NCBI GenBank assembly: GCA_032622095.1
Contig: CP136064.1
Coordinates: 215,838,205-215,902,204 of the forward strand
DNA length: 64,000 bases
Direction of reading: 5' to 3'
Source of the DNA: Siphonodentalium dalli
Taxonomy: Eukaryota; Mollusca; Scaphopoda; Gadilida; Siphonodentaliidae
The translations under genes were made by a program, and so were the position numbers. Below the pieces are notes generated by a model. That model was given only the letters and a program-made list of their open reading frames with translations, was not told the origin of the DNA and searched no databases. The first letter of the stretch is position 1. Each line of letters opens with the position of its first letter. Shown in pieces: positions 12,355 to 23,719 of this stretch.

Positions 12355-13148
12355 AACAGTAATGCTCTTAAGTAATCGACTCCTTAACCACAGCAGAATT
12401 ATGGGTAACTTTTCAGGATTTAGTTAGAAATATGGCTTGTTGCCATTCATCAGAAAGCTCTCCCCGAGAGCTTTCCGATGAATGGCAACAAGCCATATTT
12501 CCGACTAAATCCTGAAAAGTTACCCATAATTCTGCTGTGGTTAAAGGGGTACTGTACGCCATTTTCAATAAATTTCCGGTGATAACAATGATCTATTATC
12601 GATAATATATAGAAACATAAGTAATTTGAGTCGAAGATGTATTCTGTAAACGCTCAGGTTAATAGGCTATCTTAAAATTTAAAAGTTATTAATTTAATAT
12701 AAATTGAAATAATGGCTGGAGCCATAAAATGGCGTAAATTAAAATACGTATTTCCTTGTACAAGACGTAATCAAATTATAATTGAGGGATACTGGATTAG
12801 TAAACTCATTGCACACACGATCGTTTGAAACATTATGCTGATACGGGGAGAAAACTCAAGCCACTCACTGACTAGTGACGATACAATAACATAAATGAGT
12901 ACATGGGACTAGTATGCATATATAATATAACTTTTATTTGATACATTTGGTTGAAAACTGTACAAAAATTACTCAACAACAATTTGTATTTTTGCATTCC
13001 GGTAAATTTGCCATCCATAACACTACTTCGTACTCAACAGACTTTCAAATAATGGAAAAATTGTTACCTTATAATCCGACTCGGAGACTATAGAAACCAA
13101 CAACAACATTTGGGTACAGTACAGTCGATTACTTAGAGCATTACTGTA
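12355..13148. mobile_element. Palindromic MITE copy a, split by a second element
   Basis: The left arm and nearly all of the right arm form a palindrome centred near 12465 (arms containing 'taaccacagcagaattatgg' and 'ggcttgttgccattcat'). The right arm stops at 12540 and its last 25 bp ('gtcgattacttagagcatta') reappear at 13124-13148. The 12541-13123 segment starts TTAAAGGGGTACTGTACGCC and matches the TTAA element at 38803-39455. This is an insertion into the MITE, so the MITE is the older of the two here. Confidence 0.7.
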
Positions 13149-13724
13149 CATATCTCATTTCAGAGACATGCATTACTGTTATAATAATTAAACTATATAT
13201 GGCAAAAATTTAAAAAGATGGTTTTGGTCCTCAGGAAAAGTAAACTTCTTTTTGTGCAAAATCCCAATACTGGATCCTAAACGTGTTTTCAAATAGCCAA
13301 CGTAAGGAATCAGAGGTACCCGACTCACTCTCAGATCATTAATCCATTCATAATCTGGGAGATAAAATGCCATTATTAACCCAAATATTTCCTGACTACC
13401 GAACACACTTACGTGGGTGAAAAAGCAGTCAGAAAATGGCATTTTCTGACTAAAATAATCCATGCAGTCAGCTCCTGTGAAGCGGGAGATTCCCAGTCAT
13501 ATCGTATCAGGGGTGAGTTTGCTTTGCGAATCGAATTAAAATTTGAATCAAATATAGATAGATATATTTATTACAATACACAAATGTATGGCAGTTGCAC
13601 AATTGAAAATAACATACATACATACATGTACATTACGTTATGGAGAGACTGATTTGACCAAGATAATTTGACATTTTGTGCTGATTATTTTTCTGCAAAA
13701 AATTAAAATTGCTATGAATGACCC

Positions 13725-14154
13725 GCAAGCCTGCAAATAGGGCATCTGTCATTTGCAGAATGAGGTCCACAGAGGGTGAATTTAGTGATGCTATCCCACA
13801 CGGTGGGCTAGTAACACCAAACTCACCCTTCTGGGGACCTCATTCTGTTTAGGCCTCATCTTCTGGGAAGTATGTATAGTCTCAAGTTAACATTGATTTT
13901 AGTTACTTTTTGGGAAATATCTATGTCCCCCCACCCCTAATTTGCAGAAGATAAAATGCATAATAGAGGTGACTAATGGGTGAACATCACCAACTTCAAC
14001 TGGGGTACTTCAATCTTATCCTAGGTCTCCCATATCAGTAGAATGAGGTTCCCAGAGGGTGAATTTGGTGATACTACCCCACCGTGCAGGATAGCGTGAC
14101 TAAATTCACCCTCTGGGGACCTCATTCTGCAAATGACAGACACTATTTGCAGGC
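13725..14154. mobile_element. MITE, 'gcaagcctgcaaatag' family, copy 2 (larger)
   Basis: It starts GCAAGCCTGCAAATAG and ends with the inverse (CTATTTGCAGGC). Internal blocks 'gagggtgaatttagtgatgc' and 'acctcattctg' occur in both orientations. It is about 430 bp long against 242 bp for the 7243 copy, so one of them has been rearranged internally. Confidence 0.7.
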
Positions 14155-14930
14155 CCGATGACCAGGTCTATCGACAGAACATATATACATTATTGTGGTT
14201 GATTGACAATAACATGGTGTGACATTGATAGCTTGGAGCTTGGTTCAAACTTGTCACTTCGACTCAGTTGAACATAACTCTAAACCATCGATGGCACACC
14301 ATGTTACCATCAAACCTCAATAACTTTATTTTATTTATAGTCTTACAAAATGTTTCAAGATATGTACACATAATCAGAAAACATCTCGATACGATAATTA
14401 CTCTATAAGTTGACACTTTAGTGAAGGTGACATTTTGACTTTGTAATCAGTATAGGGCCAAAAAAATATATACCGTGTTTCTGGTGAAATGCAAGAACAA
14501 AATAGGGGTGGGCAGGTGGCTTTTCATTTTATTTTATATTTTTTCATTTCATTTTCAACTTTGCTCAAAATAAATATGAATACCCCCCCCCCCCCCCCCC
14601 CCCCGTGCTTCTTCTCCTTGTTTGTAATGTACTTTTAAATAATAAAACAAAGTATATAATACTAGAATATAGAGTAATTTATTGTTTTATTGAATAAAAC
14701 ATGAAAAAATTGAATTGATTCGGCATAAGTTTGATTCGGCTGTGACCTAATTGCAGTGTGATATAATTTCCGATTTAACAGTACACGCGATGTGTCCGTT
14801 TTATGTGGAAATGAATCAGTTTACACGGAAAATAAAATTGGATGCATACTAATTTTGCAAAATCAATAAAATGAAAATGGTCGGGGGCGCCAGAATAGGG
14901 GCAGGCGGGTCACCAGAAACACAGATCTTT

Positions 14931-14936
14931 TTTATT
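14931..14936 (-). terminator. Candidate polyadenylation signal for exon B
   Basis: AATAAA on the minus strand lies about 170 bp beyond the exon B stop (15108). Evidence is positional only. Confidence 0.3.
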
Positions 14937-15107
14937 TTGGCCTATTAAACATAACAATCACATGAAACAAGCATGTATCCGTGATGTGAAACTACCATGT
15001 GTTCTGCATATCAAATCAAACAGGTTCTACCTGGTATTTGTTGGATTCATCCTTCCCCTGAACATTCCCTCAACATCAGTATCCAGAACCTGAACATCAC
15101 CTGGCAT

Positions 15108-16380
15108 CTATAGAGAATTTTCAGCAGCACTAATCAATCGCTCTATCTCATTTAATGACATATCAGGCTGATCGGTTTCGTTTTTGTCATCATTGTAGAT
15201 CATATAAGTGGTGCCGTCTTTTTCTACTTGTATATATGATGGTGAAGAATCTATAGCATTACTGACCTCCTTGTATGTTGAATGCGAGACAACTGAATCT
15301 GTGTTTATCATGTTTGACGATATACTAGTACGTTGGTGTGAAGCTTTTCCTGACTGTGAATTTGTATATGATGCATTTCGCTTTGAATTTTGAACCGATA
15401 AATCTGCTTCAGAATCTAACGTAGTAATATTTGTCACCTCAGCTTCTCGTGAACCTGCGACCTTATATCTACTCTCTCTTTCCCTTCTACGTTGTCTCCT
15501 CTTTTCTAGGAATTCACGCTTTTTTCGCTCTTCTTCAGTTTCTACTGGATCAGGAATTTCCTCCTCCGGTGAAAACACCTTATCATGAGCGCTTTTCTGG
15601 TGTTTCTGGAGTACATATCTGCTAACAAAACTCTGAACACATGACTCACATTTATGTGGAAACAAATTTGAATGTGTCTCTTGCATGTGCTCCACCAACT
15701 TGGCTTTGAAAAAGAAACTTGTTCCGCATGTAGGACAGTATGAAAGTTGGTCAGGTTTTCGGTTGAAGATAGAAACCGTTTTGATATCTCTTGTCTCATA
15801 GTTTTCTATTTCATGCATGTCTTTCATATGAGCTTTGATGCATTTTGACGTGAAGAATCCTTGCATGCAGAGGGGACATTTGAATGAAAACAGCTTAAGA
15901 TGAGATGTACTGATATGAGTAACCCACGCCTGTTTAGCTTCCTTCGTGTACCCTCTACCACAAAAACAGCAGTGCAGAGTTTGTTTATTATTTCCATGCA
16001 TTAACGCCAAATGTTTTCTCAAAAGAGGCCCAGAATAAAAGGTTTTTTCACAGTATGGGCATGGCTTGTCATCTTCTTTATGGAGTCCATGAGCACGTTG
16101 ATGCTGTCGCAATCTGGTCTTGTCACAAAACTTTTTATGACAAATTTCGCACTCAATTCTTTTAAGTTCATGCACAGCATTCCTATGTTTACATAAATCT
16201 CCCCGGGTTTTGAACTTTCCAGGACACTGATTACAAGCAAATGGTTTCCCGACAACGTGTGCAACTCTAATGTGTGCCTTCAAAGCATATAGATGTTCAC
16301 ATACTTTCCCACATTGTGCACATTCTCGGCTGCCAGCATATTCTGTGTGGTAGTTAGTGTCATGAATGTATCTTAATTTC
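15108..16380 (-). CDS. Zinc-finger exon B (terminal exon, type II)
   Basis: This minus-strand terminal exon of 423 codons plus stop follows an acceptor reading tttctttcaacag. Its first base completes CG|G (Arg), then KLRYIHDTNYH supplies the second half of a C2H2 finger whose cysteines are in exon 2. Eight complete fingers follow (CAQCGKVC, CNQCPGKF, CEICHKKF, CPYCEKTF, CCFCGRGY with 14 residues to the first His, CPLCMQGF, CPTCGTSF, CESCVQSF). The tail holds an acidic PEEEIPDP patch, an Arg/Lys/Glu-rich segment, and the signature QVEKDGTTYMIY plus MSLNEIERLISAAENSL. It pairs with exon E in sequence. No exon 1 or 2 lies between it and exon C, so it is best explained as an alternative 3' exon of the minus-arm gene. 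An orphaned exon is the alternative. Confidence 0.85.
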
Positions 16381-16449
16381 CTGTTGAAAGAAAATGGAAA
16401 ATGCATATTAATCAGTGTTCTTCATTTGAAATCAAGACATGTGAGATAG

Positions 16450-16866
16450 TGATGTAAATTTCTGTCATTTTCCTAAGTTTTTCATAAGTTACTTCCAATG
16501 ACGTGGGAAAACCAAAGTGTAGCTTAGAGCGAAATAGTATGTTGGCTTTTTTTACAGTTATTCTAACCCGACCTTGTTCTGATGATTTATAGATGTTTTA
16601 GAGCGATAACAAATATATCCTTTTATGAATTTTTTTATCAATAACAGTCAATTGTGGAACATAAAACGTTCTAAATTCACAATGACGTCATTTAGGCCTG
16701 TTGACGTCCTTAGTTACCTGCGCAATTTACATATATCATTACGTCATGAAAGTAGTACTAACCTAATAAAGCTACTTTGACCTAATAAAGCTTGATTGAC
16801 GTAATAAACATAATGTTTATTAGGCAGGCTTTATGTAGTCAATGGAGGTAGTGAGTGATGGATAAA
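16450..16866. repeat. Dispersed repeat, relative of 11260-11728
   Basis: It shares ordered blocks with the nested repeat near 11.3-11.7 kb ('gcttagagcgaaatag', 'tagatgttttagagcga', 'acaatgacgtcatt', 'agtagtactaacctaataaa'). Several short 'acctaataaag' repeats occur near its right end. A reversed fragment is also visible at about 17735-17815. Confidence 0.6.
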
Positions 16867-16921
16867 TTGGTTTATTATGTCAATGTAGGTATATTTTGTC
16901 AACGTAGCATTATTAGATTAG

Positions 16922-17725
16922 TCAGGGACCAGCCTAGAGCTTTCAAATAGGGAGAAGTAACAATGGTTAAGTTAAATTTACACCCCAATATCACCCTTCT
17001 ACTCTCCAATAAGTATTATCCAACAGAAGAACCCATTTATAAAACCATTATAGTGAGTAAAAACACCATTATAATCAGTAAATATACTTTAAATATGATG
17101 TTGATCAATACTGGTATACTATCCCAGGGACAAAACAAGCAGTCGCAGACAACAGTATCCCCCGCCGAATTGTGCAGTTGGGGAAGTGCATTCTCAATAT
17201 GTGCTAAACAAGATGTGGGATTTTGTCAAAAAAGCCTAGATTGCGAACTCATTTTAGGTACTGACATTTGTGGAAATTAGCCATGTGACGTCGTCCATTT
17301 ACACCAAAAATAATAAACTCCGGTAAAAATATCTGGCCGGACCTGGCTTGCGAACTCATTCTAGGTAATGGTCAGGTGAACTCATTTACCAAATATCTTT
17401 AAATCCGTTGAGATTTGTGGAAATGAGCCCTGTGACGTCGTCCATTTGCTAAATTCGACAAAAATAATAAACAAAGTCCAATAACTCCGGTAAAAATATC
17501 CGGCCGGACCTGGCTTGCGAACTCATTCTAGGTAATGGTCAGGTGAACTCATATACCACAAATCTTTGAAATCCGTGGACATTTGTTCAAGTTATGACTC
17601 TTACAAATTCGGGACGGACGGAACCCATCCCCCGCAAATTTCAATTTGGCAGGGGATAACTAGGGAGAAGTGGTACATTTTAGGGAGAAGATTTTTCCCA
17701 AGTCGCCCTCTAGGCTGGTCCCTGA
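16922..17725. mobile_element. hAT-like TIR element with internal tandem duplication
   Basis: The ends TCAGGGACCAGCCTAGAG and CTCTAGGCTGGTCCCTGA are inverted. The flanks 'tagattag' and 'ctgattag' agree at 6 of 8 positions, compatible with a worn 8-bp duplication. Inside, a unit of about 175 bp containing 'gtgacgtcgtccattt', 'aactccggtaaaaatatc' and 'ggccggacctggcttgcg' is present about twice. Another left-end relative lies at 49490-49690. Confidence 0.6.
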
Positions 17726-18125
17726 CTGATTAGTACCGTACTACTTTCATGATGTAATTACATATATATGCAAACTGCAGGTAAGAGGGGATGTCAACAG
17801 TCCTAAATTACGTTATGATTCCGAACGCTTTATCATCCCCTAAATCATTGAAATTGATTTGAAAATTAAATATAGAAAAAAGCTGTCCACACTTTTGACC
17901 AGTTGGAAAAGCTTGCTATGAATGATATTGGCACCTTATACAAATGACCCCCATCCAAACCACAGCATCGCTTATGATGGGCTAATAGGCTATACTCCTA
18001 ATAATGATCCCCAGGGCTTGTTTGAAATTCTATTTTTGGTCCTTTTTTATTACATTATCTGCTAATAGCAGGATAGAGAACAGATAAAACAAGGGAAATG
18101 CCAATGCCCCTGACTACGTCCAATA

Positions 18126-18994
18126 TCTATTATATATTTTGAAAGATCTGTGTGTGTGTTTGTTTGTGTGTGTGTGTGTGTGTGTGTTTGAAATCGATGG
18201 ACTCCAAAACGACTAAGCCAATTTCGATGAAATTTGGTATTTGGATGTGTTTTCGGCCGGAGACGAACATAGGCATATTTATTTGTCCGTGCGAGGTCAA
18301 CTTTTCACGTGCCGAGGTCAAATCTGTTTTTTACGCCGTTTTTGCGCTAATATATTTCAGTTCGGTGCTCACAAATCGATTCGATATAGCGCGAATAATA
18401 AATTGCCAGTCATATAATTTGCACGGTTAGAATCTGTGTGGCTTCATCTTTCCAACGATATATAATATGTATGTATCCGTTTTAGTTATCTGCCTCAATT
18501 ATTAGGTACAAGTGGTACGATGCTTTTATCGGGATAAAATCAATGCGTAATTTCTATGACGTCGTCAGAGGTCATAAAGTTAGATTACGTTAACTCTCAC
18601 CCTGCCGATGCATTTGACTGTGTCGCGTTAACTCATCACCGGCCGAGGTATCCGCAAATGACATTGGGCTATATATCTCGGAAACGGGTGTAGCTATCGA
18701 CTTGAAATTTGGTATGTGAATGTATCTTGCCCCGGATACGAATTTTATCGGGTCGCCGAGCACGTGCGACGCCAGCTTCGCGCATGCGCAGACGAGATCT
18801 CGGAAACGGGTTGAGATATTGACTTTAAATTTGGTATGTGAATGTATCTTGCCCCGGATACAAATTTTATCGGGTCGCCGAGCACGTGCGACACCAACTT
18901 CGCGCATGCGCAGACCAGATCTAGGAAACGGGTGGAGCAATCGACTTGAAATTTGGTTTTTTAATAGCCCGGACGAAGTCGGGTCACCTTCTAG
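18126..18994 (+). mobile_element. Non-autonomous Helitron
   Basis: It starts 5'-TCTATTATATATTTTGAAAG followed by a GT microsatellite and ends in CTAG preceded by a short hairpin (cccggacgaagtcggg, about 9 bp upstream). The host base before it is A (18125) and the base after it is T (18995), the A|T insertion site expected of Helitrons. No terminal inverted repeats or target duplication are seen, as expected. Inside, a unit of about 122 bp ('tctcggaaacgggt', 'aaatttggtatgtgaatgta', 'tatcgggtcgccgagcacgt', 'cttcgcgcatgcgcaga') is present twice and a part. No Rep/helicase coding sequence is present. Confidence 0.72.
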
Positions 18995-19029
18995 TAGGCT
19001 ATATTTAGAGAGAAAATTAAGTAATAATG

Positions 19030-19746
19030 TGGCATTTCTCTCAGCTTAACGGGTCATAGCTCTGGCTAAGGGCCATAACATTAGAAAAAAGTGTGAACAA
19101 AACAAACCCTGGTTCAAATCTCTGGCAAAGGGCCATAACTCTGGAAAAAAGTGTGGTCAAAACTATACACTATCAAGGACCCCTGAATCCTCAATTCACA
19201 AATTTCATGTCAATCAAGGGCCGTAACTCTGGTAAAAATTAATGGACGAAAACCATAGTGTGGGTATCATTTCCACCAACCTGTGCTATCACCATGTCGA
19301 AAGACAACAACAAACAGCCGAGTTACAGGCTAGATTGTTCTCTTGGACACAAATTTCCAAGTCAAACAAGGGCCATAACTCTGGTAAAAATTAATGGACG
19401 AAACCTGTAGCATGTGGATATCCTTTCCCTCAACCTGTGCACCACCATGCCCAAGGACAACAAAAATCCAATAATAAAGACATCCACATTCCACAGCATA
19501 ATGTTTGTTATGGATGTGTTTTACACTAAGTCCATAACTCCTGAAAACAAGACAGTCAAAGACTGTGGGGTCGCTCACCAGACTGCAAAGACTGATAAGA
19601 CTGGGACTCTGGAGACCACAACAGTCAGAACTTTTCATATTCACTTTAAAAGAAGTAGATCTAAACAGGATATGTGGCTAGAGAGGCTTCATGTTTGTAA
19701 ATCGGTGAATATCTACCTTGAAAATACCAACTGTACATTACTGATC

Positions 19747-19802
<56 letters not shown>

Positions 19803-21530
19803 TCCAGCTCAACAAGTCCCGGGCTCCAGACTCCCAAGTCTTAGGTTGGAATTTCACAACCGACATCTCAAACTTTCTCAACTGTTGAAAATTTCCAATC
19901 TCACAAGCACCTTTTTATAAAACCATTTAGACATGTTTGAAGCCCAATTATCCATGGACCCAAAACACCATACATGTATGTCAGATTACTCAGTCAGGTA
20001 GTTCTAAGGTAGATGTTTTAATGAATTTTGTATTTTAATGATTTTATTAGACACAAAACTGTTAAGTCCCCATAGCTCCGTCATTTCTTAACAGGTTGAC
20101 CTCATGTTAACAAATCTGAATCTTAGTCACTAAAGGATCCTACATACTATATGTAAGCTAAATAGTCCAACCTCTCTTGAGAAGACATTTTAAGTATTAC
20201 TATAGAGACATATAGTTATGTCCCTGGTCCCACCCTATTTAACCTGGTGACCCCATCTGAATAAATTTGAATCCCAGACACCAAAGAACCCTTCATACTA
20301 ATACTAAATATCAGTAACATAGACCTGATGGTACTTGTGAAGGAAGCATATTAAGAGAACTGTCCTTCGCTTGGCCCCTATTTGACCACGTGACCCCATT
20401 TAAAAAAAATTGAATTGCAGTCAAACAAGAACATTCCATGCTAAATAAGCCAACTAGTTCTTGGCTCTTGCAAACATATTTTAAGAATTACAATGTGGTG
20501 AAATAGTTATGTCTCTGGCTCTGCCCTTATTCGACTTTGTGATCCCATTTTCACAAATCTGTCACCCAAGGTAATTTCATACCAAATATAAGCAAAATAG
20601 GCCATTTGATTCTTGCATAGAAGACATATCATGAATTAATATGGAGAGAAAGAGTACTGTATCTACTTGACCTGGTGACCCTGATTGAACAAATCTGAAT
20701 CATAACCAAAGGAGCCTCAATATTAAATATGAGCTAAATAGAGCTGGTGGTTCTTTCAAAGAACACTTTTCAAGTTTGCCAAATATGTTCTAGTGAAGTG
20801 GTGGATGTGGGAGTGTTAAATGTCCTGTTGAAAGATTTGAACAATAGATTGTTAGAACAATGATAGATTGTTGTTGCAATTGGGAATTAATGACCTCTAG
20901 CAGATCTCCAGGGAATGTTTATAAAAATGTCAGATTTCACTTGACATGTGTAGGCATACACCGCATACAGTTAGAGCCAAAGTAAATGCTTCTTATTAAT
21001 GATTCTCTGTCAAGAATTTGAGTAAATATTATTTTTGGGACCAGGGTGGCAGAAGCAGTGAACTTGAGTAAAGGGCCAGGGGGCACTAATATATATATAT
21101 ATAATTGACCATGGAATTAAATTTAAAATTTCTTTATTTTTAAACAAATATTTTTTGGAGTTATGTCCCTTACCCCGCCCACATTTGACCCAGTGACCTC
21201 ATTTGAACAAATCTGAACCCCAGTCACCCAAGGATCCTTCATACCAAATATGAATCCATTTGGCCTGATGGTATTTGAGAAGATGTTTAAAAGAATTACT
21301 ATGGAGGGAAAGAGTTATGGCCCTGGCTTCGCAACTATTTGACCCAGTGACCTCATTTGAACAAATCTGAATGTGAGTCACCTAGGGAACATCCACACCA
21401 AATATGAACCCATTCGGTCTTATGGTTCCAGAGGAGAAGAAGTTTGAAGAATTGTTGATGGACGGACGACGGATGAGGAGTGATGACTATAGCTCCACCG
21501 GAGACTTTGTCTCAGGTGAGCTAAAGAGTG
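19030..21530. repeat. Field of degenerate tandem-like dispersed repeats
   Basis: Words such as 'agggccataactctgg', 'tgacctcatttgaacaaatc', 'cataccaaatatga' and 'ttcttgagaagaaga'-like recur every 100-160 bp with heavy divergence, ending in 'tctcaggtgagctaaa'. A 52-bp poly-C run lies at 19748-19799. The longest open frame here (19414-19920) crosses that poly-C run and gives a proline tract, and I do not regard it as a gene. Confidence 0.55.
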
Positions 21531-22029
21531 CGGACAAAACCTGCACTATGTAGAGATCCTTTCCACAATGCTGGTTTACAGGCAAACCAAAGGACATCCA
21601 AATTGGATTGTTGATACTTGAGCTGTGTTGTCAAATGTTTGTTACTGACAGATGGATGGAAGGAAGGAAGGACGGATGGACAGAGGTCTCAACTATATAT
21701 ACCCCTGAATCCTCCTTCGGAGGGGGGTAAAATAAATAATATATTATTATATATCAAAAGTGAACAAAATTTTAAAACACAATGTCAAAGAGAACAACTA
21801 AACCGTTAATTAATGCCGCACACAACGTTTGCAATTTTAAATTTCAGTGGAAAAAACATTCAGTCAGTCACAAAACTGAGATAATTAAATCTGGTATATT
21901 CATAAAATTTTCTGTGTCGATTTAAATTTGACATAGATACATTTCCGACGGAACATATGACTTATAAAGCAGTGTTCATATATTCATGTTATATATATTG
22001 TATATAGATGTATATGTTTTTGCATGTAT

Positions 22030-22220
22030 AGTTACAATAACCCTTTCATGATAGAAGCTGCGTTGGTGCAGCATTAAAGATCCTGTGCCAGTGCATTTTC
22101 TTATATATGCGAGGCTCCCTATACAAGAGAATTCACTGGCTTACAAGATCAAGGTAAATATTGTTAGGCCAATGCATTCTCTTATACATGCGAAGCTCCC
22201 TGTGAGTAATTATCCCTGCC
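22030..22220. repeat. Outlying copy of the 23.7-24.6 kb tandem unit
   Basis: It contains 'gctgcgttggtgcagcatta', 'agagaattcactggcttaca' and 'aatgcattctcttata', as in the tandem array at 23720-24660. It is followed by 'cgttatggcccttt' style repeats at 22260-22730 in which a unit of about 180 bp occurs twice. Confidence 0.55.
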
Positions 22221-22815
22221 CGAAACGTTTTTGCCACTGAAACAAGCAAACTTGGCCCGTCCGGACATTTTCACCAGAGTTATGGCCCTTTGATTGTCAT
22301 TTTTTGGCATTTGGCACCCACGAGGGGGTTAATTCGAACATTTATCAACAGATTTCAAAGATCTTTGGTTTGTGAGCTCACAAAACGAGTACCTGAAACG
22401 AATTCGCAAACTAGGCCTGGGCAAACATTTTTGCCAGAGTTACGGCCCTTTGAATGTCACCCACGAAAAGTTGTCCAGGGTTTATTTCGAACAATTATCA
22501 ACAGAATTGAAACATTTTTGGTATGTGAGTTCACAAGAGGAGTTTCTGAAACAAGTTCGCAAACTAGGCCCGGCCATACATTTTTACCAGAGTTAGGGCC
22601 TTTGATTGTAATTATATGGCATTGCAATTTAAATTTTAAGTCCGAACTAAAACAAATATTAACTGATTTCAATTACTTTTTAGCATATTTTGAAAATGCC
22701 CATCCCCAACTTTGCCCACCTAGGTGAGGGATACCGCCATTGGCAACTGCTTGTTTTCTCTGCTTCGGACTCAGTGACATCATGATGAATGCACTTTAAC
22801 TCTTTCTTTACTAAA

Positions 22816-23036
22816 TACAGTAATGCTCTAAATAATCGACTCCTTAACCACAGCAGAATTATGGGTAACTTTTCAGGAATTTATAGTCGGAAATAAGGCT
22901 TGTTGCCATTCATCGGAAAGCTCTCAGTTTGAGAGATTTCGATGAATGGCAACAAGCCATATTTCCGACTAAATCCTGAAAAGTTACCCATAATTCTGCT
23001 GTGGTTAAGGAGTCGACAATTTAGGGCATTACTGTA
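22816..23036. mobile_element. Palindromic MITE copy b
   Basis: TACAGTAATGC at the left end and GCATTACTGTA at the right end bound two arms of about 100 bp that are near-exact reverse complements, separated by a few bases. Ends of the form TA-CAGT...ACTG-TA match Tc1/mariner-type termini with TA target duplication. Confidence 0.8.
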
Positions 23037-23719
23037 CTATATATGATTGTTTCCTTAGCAATTTCTCAGGTAATAAGTTCAACAAAGAGCAATGGACCAT
23101 TAGTTGAGCTTACTATCAGGACATTTCCCACCAATGAATATGGAATCCTTCTGCACTTGTATTATCTGTTTGTTTGTCATCTACTTATATTTCATGAGCA
23201 TCCCTGATGAATAATGGACCATTCCCAACCCTGTTAATTAGAAAAAATTTGCCTACACTAAATAATTTCCTGGGCCAAAAAAGCCTCCATGGCTAAAATA
23301 CTTAGGATCCACATAGTCGCATGTACATGTATAACTTCAGTTTACAATTAGAACATGGCCCATTATCATCATAGAGCAAGATTGGTGTAAACATATTTAT
23401 TATCCAATCTTGAGCATACATGTAGGTAAATAACATTAATTCAAACAAAAGTAAATGTATACATGAACAGAATGATTGGAAAGGGGATTAAACAACCCCC
23501 CCCCCCCCCCCCCCCCCCCCCAGGGCTTATTTTAAGTTTGTTCCCCTTTTGTTGCGTGAATTCAAAGTCAGTCACAAAACCATATAATTAAATCTGATAT
23601 ATTCGTGAAATTTTCAAATTAAATTTGAGATGGATACATTTCCAATGGAACATATGACTTATAAAGCAGTCTTCATAATTGTGTACATCTTATATTGTAT
23701 ATATATGTTTTGCATGTAC

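Larger units (their letters stand above)
6444..15107. other. Tail-to-tail intergenic region between exons A and B
   Basis: No gene is supported here. The region is a patchwork of mobile-element remnants: a MITE at 7243-7484, a short inverted repeat with termini around 7729 and 7816, a hairpin at 8518-8562, inverted repeats around 9100-9360 and 10407-10670, a TTAA element at 10705-11786 with an internal insertion, a palindromic MITE at 12355-13148 split by a second element, a MITE at 13725-14154, and poly-C runs. Small open frames at 9695, 11906 and 13188-13652 look like chance frames inside repeats. Confidence 0.65.

Noticed and set aside
7243-14154. Possible CRISPR-like array from repeated 'ctgcaaatg' words
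   Set aside because: Repeats are inverted transposon ends, not regularly spaced direct repeats, and the DNA is eukaryotic.
19414-19920. 168-aa open frame with a polyproline tract
   Set aside because: The frame is carried by a 52-bp poly-C run inside degenerate repeats, with no recognisable domain on either side.
22290-22727. 145-aa open frame
   Set aside because: It is a translation of a dispersed repeat (two copies of one unit give the repeated RTFINRF / RTIINRI segments), not a gene.
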